A DNA stretch of 64,000 nucleotides, taken from NCBI RefSeq assembly GCF_900114065.1, contig NZ_FORS01000003.1:186001-250000 (forward strand), in the 5' to 3' direction. The notes below the pieces were generated by a model. That model was given only the letters and a program-made list of their open reading frames with translations, was not told where the DNA came from and did no database searches. Positions 1 to 11,594 of this stretch are shown piece by piece (the stretch's first letter is position 1; every line of letters begins with the position of its first letter). Source of the stretch: Stutzerimonas kunmingensis. Lineage in GTDB: Bacteria; Pseudomonadota; Gammaproteobacteria; Pseudomonadales; Pseudomonadaceae. A program made the translations under genes and the position numbers.

Positions 1-1
1 G

Positions 2-979
2 CTGATCGAAGGCCGCGACCGTGTCTACTACGCCATCGGCACCAACGAAGCCTTCGATCATCGGCTGATGGAGTGGATCAAGACCATTCGCGCCAAGGCG
101 CGCCAGGGCGCGCAGCCGCCCAGCGAGTTCGTCGCGCTCGATCACTTGCTGCACGACATGCGCCTGTACAAGTCGAGTAACGAAGTGAAGGTGATGAAGC
201 ATGCCGCGGAGATTTCCGCCCGTGCGCACATCCGTGCCATGCAGGCCAGCCGCGCCGGCCTGTTCGAGTACCACCTGGAAGCCGAGCTGGATTACGAGTT
301 CCGTAAGGGAGGGGCGAAGATGCCCGCTTACGGCAGCATCGTCGCCGCGGGTCGCAATGCCTGCATCCTGCATTACCGCGAGAACGATGCGCCGCTGAAG
401 GATGGCGACCTGGTGCTGATCGATGCCGGTTGCGAAATCGACTGCTATGCCAGCGACATTACCCGCACCTTTCCGGTCAACGGCCGCTTCTCGCCCGAGC
501 AGAAGGCCATTTACGAACTGGTGCTCAAGGCCAACGAAGAGGCTTTCAAGCACATCGCACCCGGCAAGCACTGGAACGAGGCCCACGAGGCCACCGTACG
601 GGTCATCACCGCCGGGCTGGTCGAGCTGGGCCTGTTGCAGGGTGAGGTCGACGAACTGATCGCAAGCGAGGCTTACAAACCCTTCTACATGCACCGCGCC
701 GGGCACTGGCTGGGCATGGACGTGCATGACGTCGGCGACTACAAGATCGGCGGCGAGTGGCGCGTGCTCGAGCCGGGCATGTCGATGACCGTCGAGCCGG
801 GCATCTATATTGCCGTGGACAATCAGAACGTCGCCAAGAAGTGGCGCGGCATCGGCGTGCGCATCGAGGATGACGTGGTGGTGACCCGGACCGGCTGCGA
901 AATCCTCACCGGTGGCGTGCCGAAGAGCGTTGCCGAGATCGAGGCGCTGATGGCCGCCGCTCGTGAGCAGGTCGCCTGA
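2..979 (+). CDS. pepP: Xaa-Pro aminopeptidase, 5' end missing
   Basis: Cytosolic metallo-aminopeptidase that removes an N-terminal residue preceding proline. The reading frame is open from base 2, so the start lies outside the window; the first internal ATG is at 68. Visible pita-bread fold motifs include IDAGCEIDCYASDITRTFPV (two metal-binding Asp), HRAGHWLGMDVHD (metal His) and the paired Glu motifs SMTVEPGIYI and RIEDDVVVT. The C-terminal catalytic domain is therefore complete and the N-terminal creatinase-like domain is cut. Its stop is one base before the ubiH ATG, so the genes are probably cotranscribed; pepP-ubiH adjacency is typical of Pseudomonas and Escherichia. Confidence 0.95.
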   Translation: MIEGRDRVYYAIGTNEAFDHRLMEWIKTIRAKARQGAQPPSEFVALDHLLHDMRLYKSSNEVKVMKHAAEISARAHIRAMQASRAGLFEYHLEAELDYEFRKGGAKMPAYGSIVAAGRNACILHYRENDAPLKDGDLVLIDAGCEIDCYASDITRTFPVNGRFSPEQKAIYELVLKANEEAFKHIAPGKHWNEAHEATVRVITAGLVELGLLQGEVDELIASEAYKPFYMHRAGHWLGMDVHDVGDYKIGGEWRVLEPGMSMTVEPGIYIAVDNQNVAKKWRGIGVRIEDDVVVTRTGCEILTGGVPKSVAEIEALMAAAREQVA

Positions 980-980
980 C

Positions 981-2159
981 ATGCAGAGCCTGGCGATCAT
1001 CGGTGGCGGGTTGGTCGGTGCCAGTCTCGCGTTGGCCTTGCAGGATGGCGCCCGGGAGCGCGGCTGGTGCATCCATCTGATCGAGCCGTTCGAGCCCGGC
1101 CACGAGTACCAGCCGAGCTATGACGCGCGCTCTACGGCGCTGTCCTACGGCACTCGGCTGATCTACCAGCGCCTGGGCCTATGGGAACACATCGCCGAGC
1201 GCGCCGAGCCGATTCTGCGCATTCATGTATCCGAGCGTGGCAGTTTCGGGGCGGCACGCCTCGATTGCACACGCGAAGGCGTCGAGGCGCTGGGTTACGT
1301 GGTCGAGAACGCCTGGATCGGGCATTGCCTGTGGCAGGCGCTGGATGATCAGGTGGTGATCCGTCACTGTCCGGCCGAGGTCGAGCGACTGGAGCCCGGC
1401 GCCACCGGTTACCGGTTGAGCTTTACCGATGGTCAGCAGCTGGAGTGCGACCTCACCGTGCTCGCAGATGGTGGCCGCTCCGGGCTGCGCGAGCAGCTTG
1501 GCATCCAGGTGTCGCGCCGGCCGTACGGCCAGACCGCCCTGATCGCCAACATCACGCCAGGCAAACCGCACGGCGGTCTGGCGTTCGAGCGCTTCACTGA
1601 AGATGGCCCGATGGCGCTGCTGCCGCTGCAGGATGATCGCTGTGCGCTGGTATGGACGCGCTCCCAGGTCGATGCCGCGCGCCTGGCGCAGGCACACGAG
1701 GCGGTTTTCCTCGGTGAACTGCAGGAAGCCTTCGGTTATCGCCTGGGCGCGTTGCAGCAGGTCGGTGCCCGGCATCTGTATCCGCTGACGCTGATCGAGG
1801 CCGAAGAGCAGGTACGTTCGGGTCTGGTGGTGCTCGGCAACGCGGCGCACAGCCTGCACCCGATCGCCGGGCAGGGCTACAACCTGTCGCTGCGTGATGT
1901 GGAGGCACTGAGCGTCGCTTTGCTGCGCAGCGACGCCGCGCTGGGCGACCTGGCGGTGCTGCAGGAGTACGCCCGCAGGCAGCGCTTCGATCAGCGCGTG
2001 ACGGTCGGTTTCTCCGATCAGGTCACCCGGCTGTTCGGTGATTCCGGTCGGCTGGTCGCGGCCGGACGCAGTCTCGGTCTGCTCGGGCTGGACCTCATGC
2101 CCGCCGCCAAGCGTTGGTTTGCGCGCCAGGCGATGGGCCTGGGCACTCGCGCTGGCTGA
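981..2159 (+). CDS. ubiH: 2-octaprenyl-6-methoxyphenol hydroxylase (UbiH)
   Basis: FAD-dependent monooxygenase of ubiquinone biosynthesis. The N-terminal Rossmann motif GGGLVGASLALAL binds FAD, and the second FAD/ribityl motif GNAAHSLHPIAGQGYNLSLRD lies near residues 285-305. Length (392 aa) fits the UbiH/UbiF/Coq6 family. I chose ATG 981, which sits one base after the pepP stop; a GTG at 963 in frame would overlap pepP and add six residues. The neighbouring pepP, a DUF4442 gene and a second hydroxylase form the usual Pseudomonas ubi cluster. Assignment to UbiH rather than UbiI or UbiF rests on the pepP adjacency as well as the sequence. Confidence 0.93.
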   Translation: MQSLAIIGGGLVGASLALALQDGARERGWCIHLIEPFEPGHEYQPSYDARSTALSYGTRLIYQRLGLWEHIAERAEPILRIHVSERGSFGAARLDCTREGVEALGYVVENAWIGHCLWQALDDQVVIRHCPAEVERLEPGATGYRLSFTDGQQLECDLTVLADGGRSGLREQLGIQVSRRPYGQTALIANITPGKPHGGLAFERFTEDGPMALLPLQDDRCALVWTRSQVDAARLAQAHEAVFLGELQEAFGYRLGALQQVGARHLYPLTLIEAEEQVRSGLVVLGNAAHSLHPIAGQGYNLSLRDVEALSVALLRSDAALGDLAVLQEYARRQRFDQRVTVGFSDQVTRLFGDSGRLVAAGRSLGLLGLDLMPAAKRWFARQAMGLGTRAG

Positions 2160-2184
2160 AAAGCGGCAACCAAAAGGACTCGGC

Positions 2185-2673
2185 ATGAGCGGCTCCCGTT
2201 TGGCGCGCAAGGCGCGGTTTCTGCGCTGGGCCATGAATTTCTACCCGCCATACATCGGAGCCGGTGTTCGGGTGCGGCACATCAGCGCGGATATGCGCCT
2301 GGTTCAGGTCAAGATGGTGCTGCGCTGGTACAACCGCAATTATGTCGGTACGCAGTTCGGCGGCTCGCTGTATTCGATGGTCGACCCGTTCTTCGTGCTG
2401 ATGCTGATGGAGAGTCTCGGGCGCGACTACATCGTCTGGGACAAGGCGGCCAACATAGAATTCGTCAGCCCCGGGCGCGGCGCGGTCTACGCCGAATTCG
2501 CCATCAGCGACAGGCTGCTGGATGAGATCCGCGCGCACACGGCCGACGGCAGTAAGTACCTGCCCAGAATGCATGTCGAAGTGCGCGACGGCGAGGGCAC
2601 GCTGGTGGCACGGGTGCAGAAGACCCTCTACATACGACTCAAGCCGCGGGCGCGGCAGCCAGGAGAGAAGTGA
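2185..2673 (+). CDS. DUF4442 family hotdog-fold protein, putative thioesterase
   Basis: A 162-residue protein beginning MSGSRLARKARFLRW. The stretch YVGTQFGGSLYSMVDPFFVLMLM resembles the helix and surrounding strands of hotdog-fold acyl-CoA thioesterases, and I recognise the family as DUF4442. I chose ATG 2185; the frame runs open further upstream inside ubiH but without a plausible start. Its stop TGA (2671-2673) shares its last base with the start of the next gene. It lies between two ubiquinone hydroxylase genes, which suggests cotranscription with them, but its substrate is unknown. Confidence 0.8.
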   Translation: MSGSRLARKARFLRWAMNFYPPYIGAGVRVRHISADMRLVQVKMVLRWYNRNYVGTQFGGSLYSMVDPFFVLMLMESLGRDYIVWDKAANIEFVSPGRGAVYAEFAISDRLLDEIRAHTADGSKYLPRMHVEVRDGEGTLVARVQKTLYIRLKPRARQPGEK

Positions 2674-3893
2674 TGCAAGCGGATCTGATCATCGTGGGTG
2701 CCGGCATGGTCGGCAGTACCCTGGCACTCGCCCTCGAAGGTTGCGGGCTGAAGATCGTCGTGCTCGATGCGAGCCCGCTCGAGATCGTCGACTTCGACCC
2801 GCAGGGCGCCTTCGAACCGCGGGTCAGTGCGCTGTCCGCAGCCAGCCAGCGCATCCTGCAGCGGGTCGGTGCCTGGCCGGGCATCGCCGCGCGCCGCGCG
2901 AGTCCCTACACCGACATGCACGTATGGGACGGCTCGGGCACGGGGCAGATTCATTTCTCCGCCGAGACCGTGCACGCGGAAGTGCTCGGGCATATCGTCG
3001 AGAACCGTGTAGTGCAGGACTCGCTGCTGGACGCGATGCAGCGCCGCGGCGGACTGCAGCTGATCGGCGACGCGCGCGTCGAGCAGCTGGCGCGCACCCC
3101 TGACGGTTGGCAGCTGACGCTGGTCGACGGCCGCGAGTTGCGTACGCCCCTGCTGATTGCGGCGGATGGCGCCAACTCGGCGATTCGCCGCCTGGCTGGT
3201 TGCGAAACCCGCGAATGGGATTATCTGCATCAGGCCATCGTCACCAGCGTGCGTTGCAGCGAGCCGCACCAGCGTACGGCCTGGCAGCGCTTCACCGATG
3301 ACGGCCCCCTGGCGTTTCTGCCGCTCGAGCGCGATGGCGACCAGCACTGGTGCTCGATTGTCTGGTCGGTTACTGAAGCTGAAGCCAGGCGGCTCATGGC
3401 GCTGGATGACGCGGCATTCCGAACGGCGCTTGGTCGAGCCTTCGAGGAGCGCCTGGGCGAAGTGCTCGAGGTCGATCCGCGGCTGTGCATCCCGCTGCGC
3501 CAACGCCATGCCAAACGCTATGTGCAGCCGGGTCTGGCGTTGATCGGCGATGCCGCACACACCATTCATCCGTTGGCGGGGCAGGGCGTGAATCTTGGTC
3601 TGCTGGATGCCGCCGTGATGGCGGAAGTGCTCAAGGCGGCGATTGCCCGCGGTGAGCGGGTGGCCGATGTGCAGGTGCTGAGCCGCTTCGAGCGTCGGCG
3701 CATGCCGCACAACTTGGCGATGATGGCAGCCATGGAAGGCTTCGAACGGCTGTTCCAGGCTGATCCACTGCCGCTGCGCTGGCTGCGCAATACCGGTCTC
3801 AAGGCCGTACAGGCGCTACCGGAGGCGAAGGCGCTGTTCGTTCGTCAGGCGCTCGGATTGAGCGGCGATCTGCCGGAACTGGCCAAGCCCTGA
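2673..3893 (+). CDS. UbiH/UbiF/UbiI-family FAD-dependent hydroxylase
   Basis: A second FAD monooxygenase, 406 residues, probably acting at another ring position in ubiquinone synthesis (UbiI or UbiF role, often called VisC in Pseudomonas). The N-terminal FAD motif is IIVGAGMVGSTLALALEG, and LIGDAAHTIHPLAGQGVNLG is near residue 290. ATG 2673 overlaps the previous stop as TGATG; a GTG at 2670 would add one residue. Only about a third of positions look shared with the upstream UbiH, so this is an old paralogue. I leave the symbol empty because UbiI and UbiF cannot be separated by eye. Confidence 0.88.
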   Translation: MQADLIIVGAGMVGSTLALALEGCGLKIVVLDASPLEIVDFDPQGAFEPRVSALSAASQRILQRVGAWPGIAARRASPYTDMHVWDGSGTGQIHFSAETVHAEVLGHIVENRVVQDSLLDAMQRRGGLQLIGDARVEQLARTPDGWQLTLVDGRELRTPLLIAADGANSAIRRLAGCETREWDYLHQAIVTSVRCSEPHQRTAWQRFTDDGPLAFLPLERDGDQHWCSIVWSVTEAEARRLMALDDAAFRTALGRAFEERLGEVLEVDPRLCIPLRQRHAKRYVQPGLALIGDAAHTIHPLAGQGVNLGLLDAAVMAEVLKAAIARGERVADVQVLSRFERRRMPHNLAMMAAMEGFERLFQADPLPLRWLRNTGLKAVQALPEAKALFVRQALGLSGDLPELAKP

Positions 3894-3938
3894 TATCAGA
3901 TTGATATTTACAAAACATTACCTGCACGATTTGTCGCA

Positions 3939-3967
3939 TTGAGAAGGTAAATAACATTCACTACTAT
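3939..3967 (+). promoter_or_regulatory. Sigma-70-type promoter of the iron-uptake operon
   Basis: A -35 TTGAGA (3939-3944), a 17-base spacer and a -10 TACTAT (3962-3967) lie 35 bases before the binding-protein ATG. The spacer and flanks are AT-rich (AAGGTAAATAACATT), which is where a Fur box would be expected for a ferric-iron importer, but I do not see a convincing 19-bp Fur match. Confidence 0.55.
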
Positions 3968-4002
3968 TCAGCCTCTGTTCCAACTCACCAAGAGGCTGTT
4001 CC

Positions 4003-5004
4003 ATGCAGGCAAGCAAAGGTTTACTCGCCGCCCTGGCGCTGACGGCGCTGTCGGGTGCCGTCCAGGCTGCCGACGAAGTAGTGGTCTACTCCTCGCGTAT
4101 CGATGAGCTGATCAAGCCGGTGTTCGACGCCTACACCGAGAAGACCGGTGTAGCGATCAAGTTCATCACCGACAAGGAAGCCCCGCTGATGGCCCGCATC
4201 AAGGCCGAAGGCGCGAACACCCCGGCGGACCTTCTGCTCACCGTCGATGGCGGCAACCTCTGGCAAGCCGAGGAAATGGGCATCCTGCAGCCGCTGAACT
4301 CTCAGGTGGTCAAGGACAACATCCCGGCCCAGTATCGTTCCTCCAATGACGCTTGGACCGGCCTGTCGCTGCGCGCACGGACCATCGTCTACTCGCCGGA
4401 GCGGGTCAAGGACGGCGAGCTGAGCACTTACGAGGCGCTGGCCGACGAGCGTTGGGACGGCCGCCTGTGCCTGCGCACCAGCAAGAAGGTGTACAACCAG
4501 TCGCTGACTGCGACCATGATCGAGACTCACGGCGCCGAGAAGACCGAAGAGATCATCAAGGGCTGGGTCGGCAATCTCGCCACCGACGTCTTCGCCGACG
4601 ACACGGCGCTGGTGCAGGCCGTCGACGCCGGGCAATGCGATGCCGGCATCGTCAACACGTACTACTTCGGTCGTCTGCACGCGCAGAACCCGCAGCTCAA
4701 GGCCAAGCTGTTCTGGCCGAACCAGGAAGACCGCGGCGTGCACGTCAACCTGTCGGGCATCGGCCTGACCAAGCACGCACCGAACGCGGACGCCGCGCGC
4801 AAGCTGGTGGAGTGGATGACCAGCGAAGAGGCGCAGAGCATCTTCGCCGACATCAACATGGAGTACCCGGCCAACCCGAGCGTGAAGCCGTCTGCCGAAG
4901 TGGCGGCATGGGGCGAGTTCAAGGCCGACACCATTCCGGTGGAAGTGGCCGGCAAGCGCCAGGCCGAAGCCATCAAGCTGATGGACCGCGCCGGCTGGAA
5001 CTGA
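4003..5004 (+). CDS. Fe(III) ABC transporter periplasmic binding protein (FbpA/HitA type)
   Basis: Periplasmic ferric-ion binding component of an ABC importer, 333 residues. A Sec signal peptide of about 22 residues ends GAVQA, followed by the mature start [12 protein letters not shown], typical of FbpA/FutA/HitA proteins. The paired tyrosines in [12 protein letters not shown] near residues 216-225 correspond to the iron-binding tyrosines of this family. A fused permease gene follows after a hairpin terminator, and no ATPase gene is adjacent. The family also has members that bind other ligands, but the YY motif favours Fe(III). An iron-regulated promoter is likely but a Fur site is not clear. 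Confidence 0.9.
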   Translation: MQASKGLLAALALTALSGAVQAADEVVVYSSRIDELIKPVFDAYTEKTGVAIKFITDKEAPLMARIKAEGANTPADLLLTVDGGNLWQAEEMGILQPLNSQVVKDNIPAQYRSSNDAWTGLSLRARTIVYSPERVKDGELSTYEALADERWDGRLCLRTSKKVYNQSLTATMIETHGAEKTEEIIKGWVGNLATDVFADDTALVQAVDAGQCDAGIVNTYYFGRLHAQNPQLKAKLFWPNQEDRGVHVNLSGIGLTKHAPNADAARKLVEWMTSEEAQSIFADINMEYPANPSVKPSAEVAAWGEFKADTIPVEVAGKRQAEAIKLMDRAGWN

Positions 5005-5074
5005 TCAGCCCTCCGCGCTTGCAGCGGTGACGTGCAGCTCCGGCCGCCACGTTCACCGCTGCGGTTATACTCGG

Positions 5075-5107
5075 CGCCCCGGCCTGGTCCGGGGCGTCGT
5101 CTTTTTT
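5075..5107 (+). terminator. Intrinsic terminator between iron binding protein and permease genes
   Basis: An 8-bp perfect stem (CGCCCCGG, 5075-5082, with CCGGGGCG, 5089-5096) with a 6-base loop is followed by TCGTC and a run of six T. It lies 70 bases after the binding-protein stop and 16 bases before the permease start, so it probably acts as a partial terminator giving more binding protein than permease. Confidence 0.8.
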
Positions 5108-5122
5108 GCTGTCGAGGCTTGA

Positions 5123-6739
5123 GTGTCCCATCCCGTCGAGCGCCGCTGGTATCCCATCACGTTTGCTGTCGCAGCCCTGGTGTTGCTGCCACTGAGCATC
5201 CTGCTGTTCAGCTGGAGCAGTATCGATACCGAGATCTGGTCGCACCTGTGGGACACGCAGATGCCGCGTCTGCTGGGCAATACCCTGACGCTGGTTCTCG
5301 GCGTGGGCATCGGCGTGGTGGTGCTCGGCGTCAGCCTCGCCTGGCTGACGGCATTGTGCGAATTTCCCGGACGCCGCTGGCTGGATTGGGCGCTGATGCT
5401 GCCGTTCGCGATTCCTGCCTATGTGTTGGCGTTCGTCTTCATCGGGCTGCTCGATTTCGCCGGTCCGGTGCAAACCCTGGCGCGCGAGTGGTTCGGTAGC
5501 GGCATTCGCTTTCCGCGAGTGCGCTCCACGGGCGGTGTGATCACGGTGCTGGTGCTGGTGTTCTACCCCTATGTCTATCTGCTGGCGCGCTCGGCCTTTC
5601 TCGCTCAGGGCAAGGGACTGATGGAAGCGGCGCGGGTGCTCGGCCAGTCGCCCTGGCAGGCTTTCTGGCGCGTGGCGCTGCCGATGGCGCGACCGGCGAT
5701 CGGTGCCGGTCTGGCCCTGGCAATGATGGAAACCCTGGCTGACTTCGGTGCGGTGTCGGTGTTCAACTTCGATACCTTCACCACTGCGATCTACAAGACC
5801 TGGTACGGCTTCTTCAGTCTGACCAGCGCCACCCAGCTGGCCAGCCTGTTGTTGCTGGCGGTGATGCTGGTGCTCTACGGCGAGTGCCGGGCGCGCGGTG
5901 CTGCGCGACCGGCCAATGAGCGAGCGCGCTCCGCGGCGCTGTACCGGCTGACCGGTGTGAAGGCGTTTGCGGCCAGCGCCTGGTGCGGCCTGGTATTTCT
6001 CTGCGCGTTCATCATCCCGCTGTTGCAGCTGCTGGCCTGGCTCTGGCAGCGCGGTCGCTTTGATCTCGACGAGCGTTACGCCGGTATGATCCTGCACACG
6101 CTCTATCTCGGTGCTATCGCCGCACTGATCACTGTGAGCGTGGCGCTGCTGCTGGCGTTCGCCCGACGTCAGGCGCCGGTGCGCTCGATCCGCAGCGCGG
6201 TGAGCCTGGCTAATCTCGGCTATGCCTTGCCGGGTTCGGTACTGGCGGTTTCGATCATGCTGGCGTTCAGTTACCTCGACCGGCACCTGGTCATTCCGCT
6301 GTCGAGCTGGTTGGGCGCTGGCGGCAAGCCGATCCTGCTCGGCAGCCTCGGCGCGTTGCTGCTGGCCTATCTGATCCGCTTCATGGCGGTTGCCTTCGGC
6401 CCGCTGGAAAACGCCCTGGCGCGGATTCGCCCCTCGCTGCCGCAGGCGTCGCGCAGCCTGGGTGTCGGTGGCCCGGCGCTGTTCTTCCGGGTCTACCTGC
6501 CGTTGCTGCTGCCGGGCACGCTGAGCGCGGCACTGCTGGTATTCGTCGACGTGCTCAAGGAAATGCCGGCGACCTTGCTGATGCGGCCATTCGGCTGGGA
6601 CACCCTGGCCGTGCGCATCTTCGAAATGACCAGTGAAGGCGAATGGGCCCGCGCGTCGCTCCCGGCACTGACCTTGGTGCTGGTCGGACTGCTGCCGGTG
6701 GTGCTGCTGATTCGCCGCTCGGCGCGGCGCCCTGGCTAG
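5123..6739 (+). CDS. Fe(III) ABC transporter fused permease (FbpB/HitB type)
   Basis: Inner-membrane permease of the ferric-iron importer, 538 residues with about 12 hydrophobic helices. It holds two copies of the ABC permease fold, each with an EAA-type loop: EAARVLGQSPWQAFWRVALP in the first half and ASRSLGVGGPALFFRVYLPL in the second. The GTG at 5123 (MSHPVERRWYP) is the best start; it falls directly after the terminator hairpin. The two-domain layout is standard for FbpB/SfuB/HitB proteins. The matching ATPase must be encoded elsewhere. Confidence 0.92.
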   Translation: MSHPVERRWYPITFAVAALVLLPLSILLFSWSSIDTEIWSHLWDTQMPRLLGNTLTLVLGVGIGVVVLGVSLAWLTALCEFPGRRWLDWALMLPFAIPAYVLAFVFIGLLDFAGPVQTLAREWFGSGIRFPRVRSTGGVITVLVLVFYPYVYLLARSAFLAQGKGLMEAARVLGQSPWQAFWRVALPMARPAIGAGLALAMMETLADFGAVSVFNFDTFTTAIYKTWYGFFSLTSATQLASLLLLAVMLVLYGECRARGAARPANERARSAALYRLTGVKAFAASAWCGLVFLCAFIIPLLQLLAWLWQRGRFDLDERYAGMILHTLYLGAIAALITVSVALLLAFARRQAPVRSIRSAVSLANLGYALPGSVLAVSIMLAFSYLDRHLVIPLSSWLGAGGKPILLGSLGALLLAYLIRFMAVAFGPLENALARIRPSLPQASRSLGVGGPALFFRVYLPLLLPGTLSAALLVFVDVLKEMPATLLMRPFGWDTLAVRIFEMTSEGEWARASLPALTLVLVGLLPVVLLIRRSARRPG

Positions 6740-6830
6740 TCACGCAGCTCTGGCGGCAGGGTGCTGAGCGACGCAGCCGCGCTACTGCGGGCCGCCATTC
6801 GACCTCCAGTCTCCTGCCACCTGATCTGCC

Positions 6831-6859
6831 GTGACCTGCTGCCACCTTGGGGCTACAAT
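6831..6859 (+). promoter_or_regulatory. Candidate promoter of the glycine cleavage operon
   Basis: A -10 TACAAT (6854-6859) is preceded at 17 bases by GTGACC (6831-6836), four of six matches to the -35 consensus. The 93-base leader to the gcvT ATG follows. Confidence 0.45.
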
Positions 6860-6874
6860 GCGCGCCATTCGAAA

Positions 6875-6931
6875 GTCGCCGACCCCCGCAGGGCCCGGCT
6901 CTACTGACTTTTCCAATGCCGATTCGGCGAC
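6875..6931 (+). other. Inverted repeat in the gcvT leader
   Basis: GTCGCCGA (6875-6882) and TCGGCGAC (6924-6931) are perfectly complementary and would close a 41-base loop ending 20 bases before the gcvT ATG, just upstream of the AAGGAG ribosome-binding site. The conserved core of a glycine riboswitch was looked for and not seen, so the role of this fold, if any, is unknown. Confidence 0.4.
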
Positions 6932-6951
6932 CTGCCCGGAAGGAGAAACCC

Positions 6952-8034
6952 ATGGGTCAGCGTACTCCCCTCTACGATCAGCACCTTGCGCTCGGTGCCA
7001 AGATGGTCGACTTCGGTGGCTGGGACATGCCACTGCATTACGGCTCCCAAGTAGAAGAACATCATCAGGTTCGTCGTGACTGCGGGGTGTTCGACGTCTC
7101 GCACATGACCGTGGTCGATGTCTCCGGCGAGCAGGCCCGCGACTATCTGCAGCGCTTACTGGCCAACGATGTGGCACGCCTGAAAAGCACCGGTCGGGCG
7201 CTTTACACCGCGATGCTCAACGAGCGCGGCGGGGTGATCGATGACCTCATCGTCTACCTGACCGATTGGGGTTATCGCCTGGTGGTCAATGCCAGCACCC
7301 GCGACAAGGATCTGGCCTGGATGCAGGCCCAGGCGGCCGGCTTCGCCGTCGAGGTCAGAGAGCGCCCCGAGCTGGCCATGCTGGCCATCCAGGGACCGCA
7401 TGCCCGCGCGCGTACGTCCGAGCTGGTGAGCCAGGCCCGGGCCGGGCTGATCCATGATCTCAAGCCGTTCCAGGGCATGGCCGATGGCGACTGGTTCATC
7501 GGGCGTACCGGCTATACCGGCGAAGATGGCCTGGAAATCATCCTGCCCGCGGAGCAGGCGCCGGACTTCCTCAGCGAGCTGGTCGGCGCCGGCATCCCGC
7601 CGATCGGCCTCGGTGCTCGCGACACCCTGCGTCTGGAGGCCGGCCTCAACCTGTACGGCCAGGACATGACTGAAGACGTATCGCCGCTGGCGGCCAACAT
7701 GGGCTGGACCGTGGCCTGGGAGCCGACCGAGCGCGACTTCGTCGGCCGTGCCGCCCTGGAGCAGCAACGCGCCCAAGGCGACCTGCCCAAGCTGGTCGGC
7801 CTGGTGCTGGAGGAGCGCGGCGTACTGCGTGCTCATCAGGTGGTGCGGGTGAATGGCGTCGGCGACGGCGAGATCACCAGCGGCAGTTTTTCTCCTACGC
7901 TTGGCAAGTCCATCGCCCTGGCCCGCGTGCCGGCCGGGACGGCCGAGCGCGCGGAAGTGGAGATTCGTGGCAAGTGGTATCCGGTGCGGGTCGTGCAGCC
8001 GACATTCGTGCGCCACGGCAAGGTACTGGTGTAA
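6952..8034 (+). CDS. gcvT: Glycine cleavage system T protein (aminomethyltransferase)
   Basis: Transfers the methylene group from the lipoyl arm of GcvH to tetrahydrofolate, releasing ammonia; cytosolic, 360 residues. The N terminus [20 protein letters not shown], the FDVSHM motif near residue 48, and [10 protein letters not shown] and [17 protein letters not shown] are hallmark GcvT motifs. ATG 6952 is preceded by AAGGAG at a good distance; the frame extends upstream to 6847 but without a ribosome-binding site. It heads a gcvT-gcvH-gcvP set. Confidence 0.96.
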   Translation: MGQRTPLYDQHLALGAKMVDFGGWDMPLHYGSQVEEHHQVRRDCGVFDVSHMTVVDVSGEQARDYLQRLLANDVARLKSTGRALYTAMLNERGGVIDDLIVYLTDWGYRLVVNASTRDKDLAWMQAQAAGFAVEVRERPELAMLAIQGPHARARTSELVSQARAGLIHDLKPFQGMADGDWFIGRTGYTGEDGLEIILPAEQAPDFLSELVGAGIPPIGLGARDTLRLEAGLNLYGQDMTEDVSPLAANMGWTVAWEPTERDFVGRAALEQQRAQGDLPKLVGLVLEERGVLRAHQVVRVNGVGDGEITSGSFSPTLGKSIALARVPAGTAERAEVEIRGKWYPVRVVQPTFVRHGKVLV

Positions 8035-8086
8035 ATTCGACCGACTGTTTTGCGCGACTGCTGTCAACAGCCTTGAGGACCCAACA

Positions 8087-8476
8087 ATGAGCAATATCCC
8101 CAGCGATCTGCGTTACGCCGCCAGCCACGAGTGGGCCCGTCTCGAAGCGGACGGCAGCATCACCGTCGGTATCTCCGATCACGCCCAGGAAGCGCTGGGG
8201 GATGTGGTCTACGTCGAGCTGCCCGAGGTCGGGCGCCAGCTCAATGCCGGCCAGGAAGCCGGTGTGGTCGAATCGGTGAAAGCCGCGTCCGACATCTATG
8301 CGCCGGTGGCTGGAGAGGTGATCGCGGTCAACGAGGCGCTTGCCGATTCGCCGGAGCTGGTCAACAGCGACCCTTACGGCAGCTGGTTCTTCCGCCTGCA
8401 GCCGAGCGATACGTCGGAGCTGGACAAGTTGCTCGACGCGGCCGGTTACCAGGCTGCCTGCGACGCCGACGCCTAA
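8087..8476 (+). CDS. gcvH: Glycine cleavage system H protein
   Basis: Lipoyl carrier protein of the glycine cleavage complex, 129 residues. The lipoylated lysine is in [14 protein letters not shown], near residue 65; the N terminus has the typical [13 protein letters not shown]. Start ATG 8087 follows a GAGG ribosome-binding site. It lies 52 bases after gcvT and is followed by an intrinsic terminator before gcvP, so H-protein may be made in excess over the large P-protein. Confidence 0.97.
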   Translation: MSNIPSDLRYAASHEWARLEADGSITVGISDHAQEALGDVVYVELPEVGRQLNAGQEAGVVESVKAASDIYAPVAGEVIAVNEALADSPELVNSDPYGSWFFRLQPSDTSELDKLLDAAGYQAACDADA

Positions 8477-8487
8477 GCATCATCCGC

Positions 8488-8519
8488 AAAAGCCCCGCTC
8501 TGTCGGGGCTTTTGTTTTT
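8488..8519 (+). terminator. Intrinsic terminator between gcvH and gcvP
   Basis: AAAAGCCCCG (8488-8497) pairs with CGGGGCTTTT (8504-8513) across a 6-base loop and is followed by GTTTTT. It ends 16 bases before the gcvP ATG, so gcvP must be expressed by read-through or a promoter of its own. Confidence 0.85.
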
Positions 8520-8534
8520 CCGAGAGTAGCGACC

Positions 8535-11411
<2,877 letters not shown>

Positions 11412-11522
11412 GTTGCGCTGAGGGCCGGGTGGGCGTCGATTCTCGGCGCCTTTCCGGCTTCTGCGAGGTGGTTGGTGGGGTGAAATTCGGGTGATTTCAG
11501 TGATTGGTGCCGGATTTCGTAG

Positions 11523-11548
11523 GGTGGATGTCGCTTTTTACATCCACC
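11523..11548. repeat. REP-like hairpin between gcvP and engB
   Basis: GGTGGATGT (11523-11531) pairs perfectly with ACATCCACC (11540-11548) around an 8-base loop. The flanking GTAGGGTGGAT is the start of a short palindromic repeat that I remember as widespread in P. stutzeri and P. mendocina genomes. It sits between convergent genes and may also end transcription. Copy number cannot be tested from one window. Confidence 0.6.
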
Positions 11549-11594
11549 GGAGCTCCGGCCCAGGGCTGCGGGAATCGGCGACGCCTGACCCACT

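Noticed and set aside
3900-3970. Fur box upstream of the iron binding-protein gene
   Set aside because: The AT-rich spacer is suggestive, but no 19-bp match with acceptable hexamer symmetry is seen.
6740-6951. Glycine riboswitch before gcvT
   Set aside because: The conserved glycine aptamer core was looked for and not found; only a simple inverted repeat is present.
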